This document shows positions 1-7,577 of a DNA stretch of 64,000 nt, piece after piece (position 1 is the stretch's first letter; every line of letters starts with the position of its first letter). The notes beneath the pieces were generated by a model. That model did not search any database and was not told where the DNA came from. It was given only the letters and a program-made list of their open reading frames with translations. Location: positions 1-64,000 of the forward strand of contig NZ_SRJC01000007.1 in the NCBI RefSeq assembly GCF_004684905.1, in the 5' to 3' direction. The translations under genes and the position numbers were made by a program. The DNA comes from Halobacillus salinus. GTDB taxonomy: Bacteria > Bacillota > Bacilli > Bacillales > Halobacillaceae.

Positions 1-37
1 CATCCATATTTAGGTTAAACTGAAAGTGAGTCATCAT
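1..37 (-). CDS. N-terminus of an IS256-like transposase, cut by the window edge
   Basis: Only the first dozen codons are visible. On the minus strand an AGGAGGA ribosome site (41-47) is followed by ATG ATG at 32-37, and the frame reads MMTHFQFNLNMD before the edge. The second ATG (32-34) has the better spacing. The opening resembles, from memory, transposases of the IS256 (Mutator-like) family, which are DDE enzymes moving by copy-out paste-in. The upstream stretch to about 120 contains TTTTTACACAATTATA, which fits the outer inverted repeat of that family. With so few residues the family call is tentative and integrity of the element cannot be judged. Confidence 0.45.
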   Translation of the reverse strand, partial: MMTHFQFNLNMD

Positions 38-125
38 TATTCCTCCTGCACAAGTTTTTAGCGGTAAAAACATTGTGGTCGGAATGATGATGGCTTATTC
101 TTTTTACACAATTATAAGGACTTAA
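1..125 (-). mobile_element. Right-hand end of a probable IS256-family insertion sequence
   Basis: The segment holds a transposase-like start on the minus strand and, about 70 bases upstream of it, an AT-rich TTTACACAATTATAAGGAC stretch (about 101-119) of the type found at IS256-family ends. The exact boundary is uncertain because the other end and the target duplication lie outside the window. Confidence 0.4.
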
Positions 126-131
126 TCCAAC

Positions 132-280
132 GGAAGACGCACTCGTCGAATTCAACCGTGTATTTCGACGTTTCAGCAACAATGGGAGACGCACCCGTCG
201 AATTCAGCCGGGTATTCCGACGTTTGAGGCTCAACCAGAAAGGCATTCGTCGATATCTCATTCGCATTGCGACGATCCAA
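132..280. repeat. Three tandem CGTCG hairpin repeats
   Basis: Two near-identical 42-base units (132-173 and 184-225, offset 52 bases) share GACGCAC-CGTCGAATTCA and end in CGACGTTT. A third, diverged unit at 246-275 keeps only the CGTCG...CGACG frame. Each unit has an inverted repeat: CGTCGAA with TTCGACG in unit 1, CGTCG with CGACG in units 2 and 3, loops of 13-17 bases. They lie between the insertion sequence end and the mqo terminator. Function is unknown; they look like a dispersed intergenic repeat. Confidence 0.6.
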
Positions 281-316
281 TAACCCAAAAAGCCAATTAC
301 GTCGTATTATCCATAG

Positions 317-350
317 AAAAAAGCAGTAACGCCTAAACGTCACTGCTTTT
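317..350 (-). terminator. Terminator after mqo
   Basis: An inverted repeat pairs AGCAGTAACG with CGTCACTGCT around CCTAAA, one G-T pair, with a T run on the minus-strand 3' side. It sits directly after the mqo stop codon. Confidence 0.75.
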
Positions 351-352
351 AC

Positions 353-1867
353 TTATTGGAGGCTATATACCTTTCCCGATGAATCTTGCACATCCAATCC
401 TAAGGCTTGAGCCGTGGAGTGCTCGAGTTCTTTCATGAGTTCTGGATTATCAATCAGAGATTGACCGTAAGATGGAATCATATCCTTCAGTTTCTCTTCC
501 CAATCTCCCATATACTCAGGGAAACATTTGTCCATCAGTTCCAGCATGATCGAAACTGCAGTCGAGGCTCCTGGAGACGCACCGAGAAGTGCGGCTAAGG
601 TTCCGTCTTCTGAGCTTACGACTTCTGTACCGAAGCGAAGGGTTCCTTTTCCTTCCTCCGTATCTTTAATGATTTGTACACGTTGACCGGCAACGACCAG
701 TTCCCAATCCTCGCTGTCTGCTTCTGGAACGAATTCTCGCAGTTCTTCCATGCGCTGCTCTTTCGATAAGAGAAGCTGTTGGATCAAGTACTTCGTGAGC
801 GAAGCGTTTTTCAATCCGCTTGCCGACATCGTCACCAGGTTGTCTCGTTTTACAGACGTGATCAAATCGGACATCGAGCCCGTTTTCAAGAACTTAGGGG
901 AGAACCCTGCGAAAGGACCGAATAACAAGGTCTCTTTGTTCTCGATGAAACGGCGGTCAAGGTGTGGTACAGACATTGGCGGCGCACCGACAGGAGCCTT
1001 GCTGTACACCTTCGCATCGTGCTGAGCTACAATGTCTGGTTTCTGACACACAAGAAATAATCCGCTGACCGGGAAGCCTCCAATACCCCGGCCTTCTGGA
1101 ATCTTGGATTTCTGTAGCAAGTGCAGGCTGCCTCCGCCACTTCCGACAAAGACGAACTTCGCTTTGTGGTGTTCAATGGTACCGTTTTCAAAGTTACGTA
1201 CCTTCACTTCCCATGATTCATCGTCTTGACGCTCTACATCATAGACTTCTGTTTGATACTGAACATCGACGTCCGTATCTTCTAAATGATTCATCAATAG
1301 ACGCGTCAGCTCACCGAAGTTCACATCGGTACCAGCATCCACCTTTGTCGCGGCTACCGGCTGATTCGCATCACGGTCTTTCATCATGAGCGGCATCCAG
1401 TTTTTCAATGTTTCATACTGATCTGTGAACTGCATCCCTCTGAACAAAGGATGCTCAGACATCGCTTCATATCGCTTACTCAAGAATTCAACATCCCGTT
1501 CCCCGCGGACAAAACTGATGTGAGGAAGAGGACGGATGAAGTCACTAGGACTCTCGATTACATTCCGGTTCGCAAGGTAAGACCAGAATTGCTGCGAAAC
1601 ACGGAACTTCTCATTTATATCAAGCGCTTTGCTGATATCGACTGAACCATCTTCCTGTTCTTTCGTATAGTTCAGTTCGCAAAGAGCAGCATGACCTGTT
1701 CCTGCATTGTTCCATTCGTTCGAGCTTTCTTTCCCTGCGCTATCCAGTTTTTCAAACACTTTAATGTTCCAATACGGAGCGACCTCTTTTAGCATCGTAC
1801 CGAGCGTTGCGCTCATGACGCCTGCCCCGATTAAAATAACATCTGTTTCGATATGTTCTTTGCTCAT
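353..1867 (-). CDS. mqo: Malate:quinone oxidoreductase
   Basis: Membrane-associated FAD enzyme that oxidises malate to oxaloacetate and passes electrons to menaquinone, an alternative to NAD-dependent malate dehydrogenase. The 504-residue protein begins with the dinucleotide motif [14 protein letters not shown] and carries family stretches [33 protein letters not shown] and [12 protein letters not shown]; length matches the family. I chose the ATG at 1867 (MSKEHIETD), as in relatives, over in-frame ATGs at 1876 and 1888; a GGGAG site lies 10 bases upstream. It stands alone, with its own terminator and a promoter overlapped by a possible cre site, suggesting carbon catabolite control. Confidence 0.93.
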   Translation of the reverse strand: MSKEHIETDVILIGAGVMSATLGTMLKEVAPYWNIKVFEKLDSAGKESSNEWNNAGTGHAALCELNYTKEQEDGSVDISKALDINEKFRVSQQFWSYLANRNVIESPSDFIRPLPHISFVRGERDVEFLSKRYEAMSEHPLFRGMQFTDQYETLKNWMPLMMKDRDANQPVAATKVDAGTDVNFGELTRLLMNHLEDTDVDVQYQTEVYDVERQDDESWEVKVRNFENGTIEHHKAKFVFVGSGGGSLHLLQKSKIPEGRGIGGFPVSGLFLVCQKPDIVAQHDAKVYSKAPVGAPPMSVPHLDRRFIENKETLLFGPFAGFSPKFLKTGSMSDLITSVKRDNLVTMSASGLKNASLTKYLIQQLLLSKEQRMEELREFVPEADSEDWELVVAGQRVQIIKDTEEGKGTLRFGTEVVSSEDGTLAALLGASPGASTAVSIMLELMDKCFPEYMGDWEEKLKDMIPSYGQSLIDNPELMKELEHSTAQALGLDVQDSSGKVYSLQ

Positions 1868-1931
1868 ATCTCTCATACTCCCTGTCATTGTTTTAGGACT
1901 TTACACTCTTTTTATAATTTTCCGTAATTTT

Positions 1932-1968
1932 AGTGTATCATTATGAAGAGAATATGAAAACGTTTAGA
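1932..1968 (-). promoter_or_regulatory. mqo promoter with overlapping cre-like site
   Basis: On the minus strand a TTTTCA (1955-1960) and TACACT (1932-1937) are 17 bases apart. The top-strand sequence ATGAAAACGTTTAGA (1954-1968) fits the CcpA cre consensus except for one position and overlaps the -35. The same arrangement is seen at gntR. Inferred only from sequence likeness. Confidence 0.4.
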
Positions 1969-1999
1969 TGGGTGTTCCTTTCTCAATTTTTTACAAATA

Positions 2000-2033
2000 A
2001 AAAGAGAGCGCACACCTTCCGTCGCCCTCTTTA
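2000..2033 (-). terminator. Terminator after ydbT
   Basis: Imperfect stem AAAGAGGGCG / CGCTCTCTTT on the minus strand followed by TTTTTATTTG, 14 bases beyond the ydbT stop. Confidence 0.55.
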
Positions 2034-2046
2034 ATAGCTATAAAAA

Positions 2047-3582
2047 TCACGCACTGTCCGCAGGTAAACGCTCCACTTCTTCCCCTCGTTGTAAGTACCA
2101 TCCTTCGAAGGAATGCGTCCAATGAGAAGGTAGATCGTCCACCTTCACCACTTGAACAGGAGTCGCACGTATCGTTGTCGATAGCGATGCCAGCCCAACC
2201 CACTTTTGAAAAATGTTCGCAGACTTTTCCATCTCTTCAATCTTGTTCCGCTTAACCAAAAGGCACTTCGTATGGAAGCCTCCCTTTTTCACCTGAAAAA
2301 TGGATCCGTTGATTGTGTACTCCGAATAGCGCACATCCAGTACGCGTGATGTGATGACTAGCAACAACAGGACTCCCGATAACCACGCCCAGTATTCACT
2401 CAAGCCGTATGGAGCGAAGAAGTAGAGAAGCGGCGTCGCTATGATCCAAACCCAACTTGGTGTCAAAAGTCGGAGGATTAGTGCCCGGCGCGGAAGACGA
2501 TGCATTTGGTTTGAAACCTTGTAGTCTGGCAGCAGTTCCTGTACCAGTCTCTCCGCTTCTTGAACCGTTAGAAAAGGATAGAGCTTATTGACCTCCTCCC
2601 CCTCTTCTTCTCCTCCTGCAGAGATCAGCTTCACTTCGGTCAGCGACAGCAGCCTCTTTATAAATGTCTGACGGAATTCAACCGCCTGCACCTGCTTCTT
2701 GGAAATGCTGAACGACGTCTCCTCAAAGAAACCTTTCTTCATATAGATCCCCTCAGAATCAGAGGATATTTCATACCGGCTGTAACGAATGTACGTCCAA
2801 ATGAAACCTCCCACCAAACAGGCGAGGACGGCCGCAATCCCCCACAATGAAAGCTTCCACCATGTATCTCCATAACTATTCAAGAAATCGGAGAAGACAA
2901 TTGTCTGCCCAGTACCTTTCTCAAACTTTGAAAGAAGAGACCCAAAAACCGGGACGACGGCTAGGAAACTGAAGGAAGAGAAGGTCGCTTTTTTGATATG
3001 GTGCATCGATGGCGTAAAGTGAACATGACGGCTCTCCTCTATTTCTTCGATGTAGGATGCTTCTGGTTCCACTTCTTCATCTGGAGAAATTTCCTCTTCC
3101 GCCTTAGTTTCTTCGACCTCATTTTCAGATTCATCCGGCGCAGCAGGAAGATGGACAAGGAGTCCCTCCAACCAGTCGGCGTCCTCCAGTTTCAGAACCT
3201 TGAAATCTATTGTCTTATCTTCCTGGGAAGCGACTTCTAATTTCATCGAAGTAGTGCCCGTCCATTTATGAAACAGCTTTTTCTTACGATGGACGTGTTG
3301 TACCTTAGAAAACGGGACTGTTTGTTTCTGTTCACCGAGCCCTTTCCTCCGTACCGTAATGGCATGACTGCTGACTTGATAAGTGCTTATGTACCACTGA
3401 ACCGGAATAGCAATCAACCGTACAGCAAAATAAACCAGGACAAAATACTTTCCATAGGTGAACAACCATAGATCCGAATTTCTGATCACTACAAAATAGA
3501 AAAGGATGAAAGAGACTATTTCCCTCAAGACGTTCCACAGCTCGTGCAGCATCCAGAGCGGATGATAACGCTGCTCGTTCAT
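2047..3582 (-). CDS. ydbT: Multi-PH-domain membrane protein, YdbT type
   Basis: A 511-residue membrane protein with paired hydrophobic helices near residues 20-60, 200-260 and 375-415. Three bacterial PH (bPH2/YdbT) repeats start with the tell-tale Y-x-(I/V)-S/N pattern at about residues 65-120, 270-325 and 425-480; an acidic Glu-rich linker lies near 145-185. In B. subtilis ydbS-ydbT are envelope-stress genes linked to resistance to antimicrobial peptides; that role is carried over by homology. The ATG overlaps the ydbS stop by 4 bases, so the two are translated together. The biochemical activity of the family is not known. Confidence 0.8.
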   Translation of the reverse strand: MNEQRYHPLWMLHELWNVLREIVSFILFYFVVIRNSDLWLFTYGKYFVLVYFAVRLIAIPVQWYISTYQVSSHAITVRRKGLGEQKQTVPFSKVQHVHRKKKLFHKWTGTTSMKLEVASQEDKTIDFKVLKLEDADWLEGLLVHLPAAPDESENEVEETKAEEEISPDEEVEPEASYIEEIEESRHVHFTPSMHHIKKATFSSFSFLAVVPVFGSLLSKFEKGTGQTIVFSDFLNSYGDTWWKLSLWGIAAVLACLVGGFIWTYIRYSRYEISSDSEGIYMKKGFFEETSFSISKKQVQAVEFRQTFIKRLLSLTEVKLISAGGEEEGEEVNKLYPFLTVQEAERLVQELLPDYKVSNQMHRLPRRALILRLLTPSWVWIIATPLLYFFAPYGLSEYWAWLSGVLLLLVITSRVLDVRYSEYTINGSIFQVKKGGFHTKCLLVKRNKIEEMEKSANIFQKWVGLASLSTTIRATPVQVVKVDDLPSHWTHSFEGWYLQRGEEVERLPADSA

Positions 3583-4079
3583 TCTGCCTCCACCTCCTCG
3601 ATCTTGGCATAGTGAGCTATCTTATTCCGCAGGCTCTTGGCTTCTTTTTCATATAAAAAAGGCATCGCATAGTTCGAACCGGTCGTCTGAACAGAAATGC
3701 TCATCATTTTATACTTTCGCATCATCATTCCCTGTTTCGTGGAGACGGCCGAGATTTTCGCCATCGGAATGACTTGCTCCGTCTGCTTTAAGGCACCTGT
3801 CTTAATAAGAAGAAACTCCTCCGTCACGCCGTATCGGGTATTCTTATACTTGAAGAACGGGGTAATCAAGGAAGGTATAGTCAACAAAACTATCAAAATA
3901 GCCAACCCAAGCAAAACCCAGGCCACCCACTCGGGCCACGAGAAGTAGCTATATAAGGCAAATACCCCTCCTAAAACACCTAACGTCACAATCGACCCCA
4001 ATAATTCCTGCATGACCATCACCTTAACACTGTCCCTAGGCAACCTTTCCGCCGGACTAGGTACGTATGTATCCAACAC
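3579..4079 (-). CDS. ydbS: PH-domain membrane protein, YdbS type
   Basis: A 166-residue protein with two adjacent membrane helices (about residues 30-75) and one bPH2 domain (YGVTEEFLLIKTGALKQTEQV onward) at about 80-155. It is the partner of the larger PH-domain protein directly downstream, with a 4-base ATGA overlap. The start is GTG at 4077-4079, preceded by GGGAG about 8 bases upstream. Known relatives are envelope-stress proteins; no catalytic residues are evident. Likely forms a membrane complex with its partner (inference). Confidence 0.75.
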   Translation of the reverse strand: MLDTYVPSPAERLPRDSVKVMVMQELLGSIVTLGVLGGVFALYSYFSWPEWVAWVLLGLAILIVLLTIPSLITPFFKYKNTRYGVTEEFLLIKTGALKQTEQVIPMAKISAVSTKQGMMMRKYKMMSISVQTTGSNYAMPFLYEKEAKSLRNKIAHYAKIEEVEAE

Positions 4080-4146
4080 CCATCACACTCCCAAAATAAT
4101 CTACTATCCCATACGCACAAGATAGAAAAAAGTTCCAATGAATTTT

Positions 4147-4167
4147 GGGGACAGGGACCTTGTCCCA
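4147..4167. repeat. GGGACA palindromic repeat, copy 1 (half unit)
   Basis: GGGGACA-GGGACC-TTGTCCCA, a left half of the repeat family described in findings. It lies in the gap between ydbS start and the lipocalin-like gene end. Confidence 0.7.
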
Positions 4168-4181
4168 TTTTCACAAACTAA

Positions 4182-4211
4182 AAAACCCTTCTGCTTAGGC
4201 AGAAGAGTTTT
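4182..4211 (-). terminator. Terminator after the lipocalin-like gene
   Basis: Stem CTTCTGC/GCAGAAG extended by AACC/AGTT positions, with T/A runs on both sides; overlaps the stop codon of the minus-strand gene. Confidence 0.75.
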
Positions 4212-4665
4212 AATTGAGACGTTCCCAAACGATTTCGTTATTCTGTCGCTCGCCTTGAATAAAGACAGGCTCGCTGGAAATAACCATCTGATCATCTCGA
4301 AAACGAACATATCTAAGTTGGGTGTCCCCTTCCCAATTGGGATTGAGACTGACTTTAATATTCTGTTCGATTGTAGCTTGTTCCGGGTCGAGTTGATAAG
4401 AACCGGAGTAGGCCAAGTATCCATTCGCCGCTGCGGCTACCGCTTTTTGCGGGCCAGAGTGAAGGTCTCCGCCAGCATACGACAAGCGGCCTGCACTCAT
4501 GATCTGCACTGACATATGTCCATCCTCATGGTAAATGGCAATCCCGTCCGCATCTTCCCCAAGCGGATAGGTCACTTTCCCGTTCTTGTTGCACACTTTA
4601 TAGCGAACCAATCGCCAAGAGCCTATTAACTTCTCATTCATCGATTGTTTTTCTTGATTGTTCAT
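4210..4665 (-). CDS. Lipocalin-like domain protein
   Basis: A 151-residue soluble protein. The pattern L-x-GSWRLVRY near the start, YHEDGHMSVQIM, and the closing VFIQGERQNNEIVWERL match the small lipocalin-like barrel (lipocalin_5 type) found in many bacteria, which probably binds a small hydrophobic ligand; no ligand can be named. The start is ATG 4663-4665 with AAAAGGAGAT 7 bases upstream; an upstream in-frame extension in AT-rich sequence was rejected. It is a single-gene unit with its own terminator. Confidence 0.7.
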   Translation of the reverse strand: MNNQEKQSMNEKLIGSWRLVRYKVCNKNGKVTYPLGEDADGIAIYHEDGHMSVQIMSAGRLSYAGGDLHSGPQKAVAAAANGYLAYSGSYQLDPEQATIEQNIKVSLNPNWEGDTQLRYVRFRDDQMVISSEPVFIQGERQNNEIVWERLN

Positions 4666-5136
4666 GTAGAATCTCCTTTTGTTTTCTCTACTTATCATTT
4701 TAACAAAAAGACAGCTATAGGGTTTGTAGATTGCTTGCTCTGGTCTGGAGAATATCTTTTTCAAACAGACCAAAAGAATATAGCAACACTTCACAAAAAT
4801 TATTATAAATTTTAATTTAATATTTTATTTTTATACAAATGAAACTTCTCTAAAATTATAAACGTCTAATATTTTACATAAGAATTAGTTCTATTATCGA
4901 ATGAACATTCTCTTAAAAAGCTTCTCTCTTTCATCATTAGTGTTAACGAAAACAATATATATTTCTGTCAAAATTAGTACGATAGATCATCACCGTCTGA
5001 AATAAGTAAAACCGAAAAAAGAGGTTCAGTGCGAAAATGTTAACTATTTTGTCATAAACCTTGAAAACACACCAACTACAATATATATTCTTTATATAAA
5101 TAATAAATAACAAAATTTTAACTAGGTGGGGAATAA
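4666..5136. other. AT-rich intergenic region, 470 bases
   Basis: Divergent gap between the lipocalin-like gene and the exported protein gene. It is strikingly AT-rich compared with the genes around it. Apart from the promoter listed at 5061-5089 I see no gene, RNA or repeat in it. The composition could mark an insertion boundary. Confidence 0.5.
5061..5089 (+). promoter_or_regulatory. SigA-type promoter for the exported DUF6241-like protein
   Basis: TTGAAA (5061-5066) and TATATT (5084-5089) separated by 17 bases, about 48 bases before the start codon. Confidence 0.5.
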
Positions 5137-5691
5137 ATGAAAAAATTAATCTTAAAAAATAAAATAGCTTCAATTATAGTAGCAACATTATTAGTAATAA
5201 GTTTAGGCGGAGGAGTTTGGATTTATACCTCTTATGCTCAAGAAGCACCTACACTAGAACCCGGTCAGGAATTAACGGTAGAAGTCGATGAAGCAAGTTC
5301 TACGGACGAGCATGTGGAAGTAGAGGAGGAAAGAACCCAATCCGTTGAACAAGAGTTTCCGATGGATATGGGGGAAGGAGAAATTCGAACAGCGCTTCAC
5401 TTGATGTCCCACCAGAAAGTGAAAGCGAAGAAAAAATGGGGAGCCTTGCCATTAACGGAAGAGCGCGTAAATCGTTTGATTACCGTTGTGCAAAGTGGCG
5501 ATTACAATAACGGTAATCAATACTTGGACATTTTGAACGCCTGGAAAAACAAAGACTTCTCTGAAGCAGATAAACATCACAACACCATTTGGAGATTAAA
5601 AGACGGCACCGTAGGAAAAGCGACCGGCGTGTTGAACAAAGAACAAGAAATAGCGTTCGTTGAAGAAAAATTCGGAAAAAAAGAGGAGTGA
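5137..5691 (+). CDS. Exported protein with DUF6241-like domain
   Basis: A 184-residue protein with a basic N-terminus and one hydrophobic helix (about residues 10-31, ending near YAQEA), so either secreted or membrane-anchored facing outside. An acidic linker (40-75) leads to a conserved domain (about 80-180) with ALHLMSHQKVKAKKKWG, YLDILNAWKN and KATGVLN, which I recognise from memory as the DUF6241 family of Bacillaceae; function unknown. GGTGGGG precedes the ATG. The first 30 codons are AT-rich, like the upstream region, while the rest resembles the neighbours. It ends against a palindromic repeat shared with the convergent transporter gene. Confidence 0.65.
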   Translation: MKKLILKNKIASIIVATLLVISLGGGVWIYTSYAQEAPTLEPGQELTVEVDEASSTDEHVEVEEERTQSVEQEFPMDMGEGEIRTALHLMSHQKVKAKKKWGALPLTEERVNRLITVVQSGDYNNGNQYLDILNAWKNKDFSEADKHHNTIWRLKDGTVGKATGVLNKEQEIAFVEEKFGKKEE

Positions 5692-5697
5692 TCTTGG

Positions 5698-5742
5698 GGG
5701 TCAGGGACTTTGTCCCGCTTAGTGGGACAAGGTCCCTGACCC
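5698..5742. repeat. GGGACA palindromic repeat, copy 2 (full, likely bidirectional terminator)
   Basis: Arms GGGTCAGGGACTTTGTCCC and GGGACAAGGTCCCTGACCC around GCTTAGT pair with a single G-T exception. It fills the whole 54-base gap between two convergent stop codons, so it probably ends both transcripts. Confidence 0.8.
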
Positions 5743-5745
5743 TAC

Positions 5746-6618
5746 CTACTCTCGCCCCATAAACTCATTCACGAAGATGGCTGCAATGATAAGGAGGATT
5801 CCGACCCACTGCACCCACTGCACGGACTCTGACAGAATGATCATGGCGGATACGATCGCAACCGGTAATTCCACGGAACTCAGGACGTTCGCAAGCCTTC
5901 CAGGAATAAGCGGAGATCCAATGGCAAAAAACAGAGTCGGCATGACCCCGCCAACGAGCGCAATACCTAACCCGATCAGCCAGAACCTGCTATCTGCGAC
6001 TACCAAGGACGGAATGTCACGGAAGAAGACGACCGAGACCAACACGAGCGATCCCATCACCATCCATGCACTACGCATAATCGGCGGTGCCTGAACCTCG
6101 ACCTGGCCACTGAAGAAGATAAATCCGGCGTAAGCCGTTCCAGATAGTAATCCGAGAATCATTCCCATAAGAGGCAGCTCCACTTCCCCTCCACCTATCA
6201 CTCCTGACGCAAACACCACTCCCGTTAAGGTAATGACAAGCGCAAGCAGGTTAAATTTTGTTGGACGATTTTTATTCAAGATCCATTCATAAATCATCCC
6301 AATCCAAACAAATTGAAATAGAAAGATAATAGCTAGTGATGCAGTTATGTATTGCATGGCACCATAATAGAAGATACTCGTCATTCCTACCGTCGTCCCC
6401 ATTGCCATCACTTTCAAAACGGACATCAAAGACATCCCTCTCATATCAGACCCTTTTACCAAACTCACGCTCCAGAGCAGCAAGGAGGCGATCAGCATTT
6501 GAATGATGTTGACTTGTCCTAGAGAATAACCGTAAGCAAAACTCGTCTTCACAAAAATAGGCGTGAACCCGAAACTAGCCGCTCCAAGTAAAACGAACAC
6601 AATCCCTCTAGCTTTCAT
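5746..6618 (-). CDS. EamA/DMT-family membrane transporter
   Basis: About 290 residues with ten predicted membrane helices in two five-helix halves, the layout of drug/metabolite (EamA, RhaT-like) transporters; the first half opens with FVLLGAASFGFTPIFVK, a typical EamA start. These carry small metabolites or export amino acids and drugs; the substrate cannot be told from sequence. The ATG at 6616-6618 is chosen because MKARG starts directly before helix 1; a GTG at 6654 would add 12 residues. It is a single gene, divergent from gntR and convergent with the exported protein gene. Confidence 0.8.
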   Translation of the reverse strand: MKARGIVFVLLGAASFGFTPIFVKTSFAYGYSLGQVNIIQMLIASLLLWSVSLVKGSDMRGMSLMSVLKVMAMGTTVGMTSIFYYGAMQYITASLAIIFLFQFVWIGMIYEWILNKNRPTKFNLLALVITLTGVVFASGVIGGGEVELPLMGMILGLLSGTAYAGFIFFSGQVEVQAPPIMRSAWMVMGSLVLVSVVFFRDIPSLVVADSRFWLIGLGIALVGGVMPTLFFAIGSPLIPGRLANVLSSVELPVAIVSAMIILSESVQWVQWVGILLIIAAIFVNEFMGRE

Positions 6619-6768
6619 CGACCCGACACTCCCTTCTGCAATAATGATCACCACTCTAGTATAAGTGCCCGCCGTCTTACCTGAAAAGCACCCACCTCTC
6701 CTACTATTAATGAACGAGAATAACGCCCATCACAGAGCCACTTTTCCCTTTTTCTATGAAAAAATTCA

Positions 6769-6783
6769 ATAAAAGCGTTTTCA
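6769..6783 (+). promoter_or_regulatory. cre (CcpA) site of the gluconate operon
   Basis: ATAAAAGCGTTTTCA fits the cre consensus with one deviation and overlaps the -35 TTTTCA (6778-6783) of the gntR promoter; the -10 CATAAT is at 6801-6806, 17 bases on. Repression by CcpA in glucose is inferred and matches the known control of the B. subtilis gnt operon. Confidence 0.65.
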
Positions 6784-6805
6784 AAAAGAGGATTCTATGC
6801 CATAA

Positions 6806-6821
6806 TACTTGTATACAAGTA
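6806..6821 (+). promoter_or_regulatory. GntR operator
   Basis: The perfect palindrome TACTTGTATACAAGTA overlaps the end of the -10 and the transcription start region. It is essentially the operator sequence known for B. subtilis GntR, whose repression is lifted by gluconate. Confidence 0.8.
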
Positions 6822-6848
6822 CACTTGATGAACAAAGAAGGTGACCTC

Positions 6849-7577
6849 ATGAAAGAAAATCATGAAAATCTATATCCATCAAAATGGTTAAATAAAGCTT
6901 CTGCAGGTGAACGTGTCGCTAGTGAACTTAGGATGCGTATTATTGCCGGCCGAATTGAAAGCGGTTCAATCCTATCTGAGAACAAGCTGGCTGCGGAATT
7001 CTCTGTCAGTCGATCACCGATTCGCGATGCCCTGAAAATGCTCGCATCGGAAAACCGAATCCGACTGGAGCGGATGGGAGCCGTCGTACTTGAACTGACT
7101 GAAAAAGAAATTCAAGAAATATATGATGTCCGTCTACTAATTGAATCGTTCGTTTTCGAGCGTCTCGTCAAGATGGACACGAGCGCTGTGGTAAAAGAAC
7201 TTAGTAAAACACTTGAGATGATGAAGATCGCTATTAAATATCATGATGCCGATGACTTCTCGTTTCACGACGTCCTTTTCCACGAAACAATCATCAAATC
7301 CATTGATCATTCCCATATGTTGATGATCTGGAACAACTTACGACCGACCATAGAAGGGCTCATCCTCCTATCGATGAGATTACGATTCGAAGAAAGAATT
7401 GAGGACTTCGATCGCGTCATCCGCAACCACGAATTGTACATTGAAGCGATTGAGAAGAAAGACCGTGAACTCATGGTTCAATCCCTTCATAAGAACTTCG
7501 ACGATGTACAGGGCCGAGTGGATGACCTATGGATGTCGCAGCAGACCTACACTAAAGGAGTCGAACACAATGACTAA
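6849..7577 (+). CDS. gntR: Gluconate operon repressor
   Basis: A 242-residue GntR-family regulator (FadR subfamily): winged helix at about residues 15-80 (LAAEFSVSRSPIRDALKMLASE) and an all-helical ligand domain behind it. It is very close to B. subtilis GntR throughout, including IRLERMGAVV and EIYDVRLLIESFVFERLVK. It represses the operon until gluconate binds. The ATG at 6849 has AAGGTGA upstream and gives the usual length; earlier in-frame ATGs fall inside the operator and promoter. Its 3' end overlaps gntK by 8 bases. Confidence 0.93.
   Translation: MKENHENLYPSKWLNKASAGERVASELRMRIIAGRIESGSILSENKLAAEFSVSRSPIRDALKMLASENRIRLERMGAVVLELTEKEIQEIYDVRLLIESFVFERLVKMDTSAVVKELSKTLEMMKIAIKYHDADDFSFHDVLFHETIIKSIDHSHMLMIWNNLRPTIEGLILLSMRLRFEERIEDFDRVIRNHELYIEAIEKKDRELMVQSLHKNFDDVQGRVDDLWMSQQTYTKGVEHND

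Noticed and set aside
4690-4794. N-terminal extension of the lipocalin-like protein
   Set aside because: AT-rich, unlike the family, and the ATG at 4665 has a correctly spaced AAGGAG site.
7399-7569. Upstream extension of gluconokinase inside gntR
   Set aside because: Out-of-frame reading of gntR with no kinase likeness; ATG 7570 has AAAGGAG and the correct N-terminal motif.
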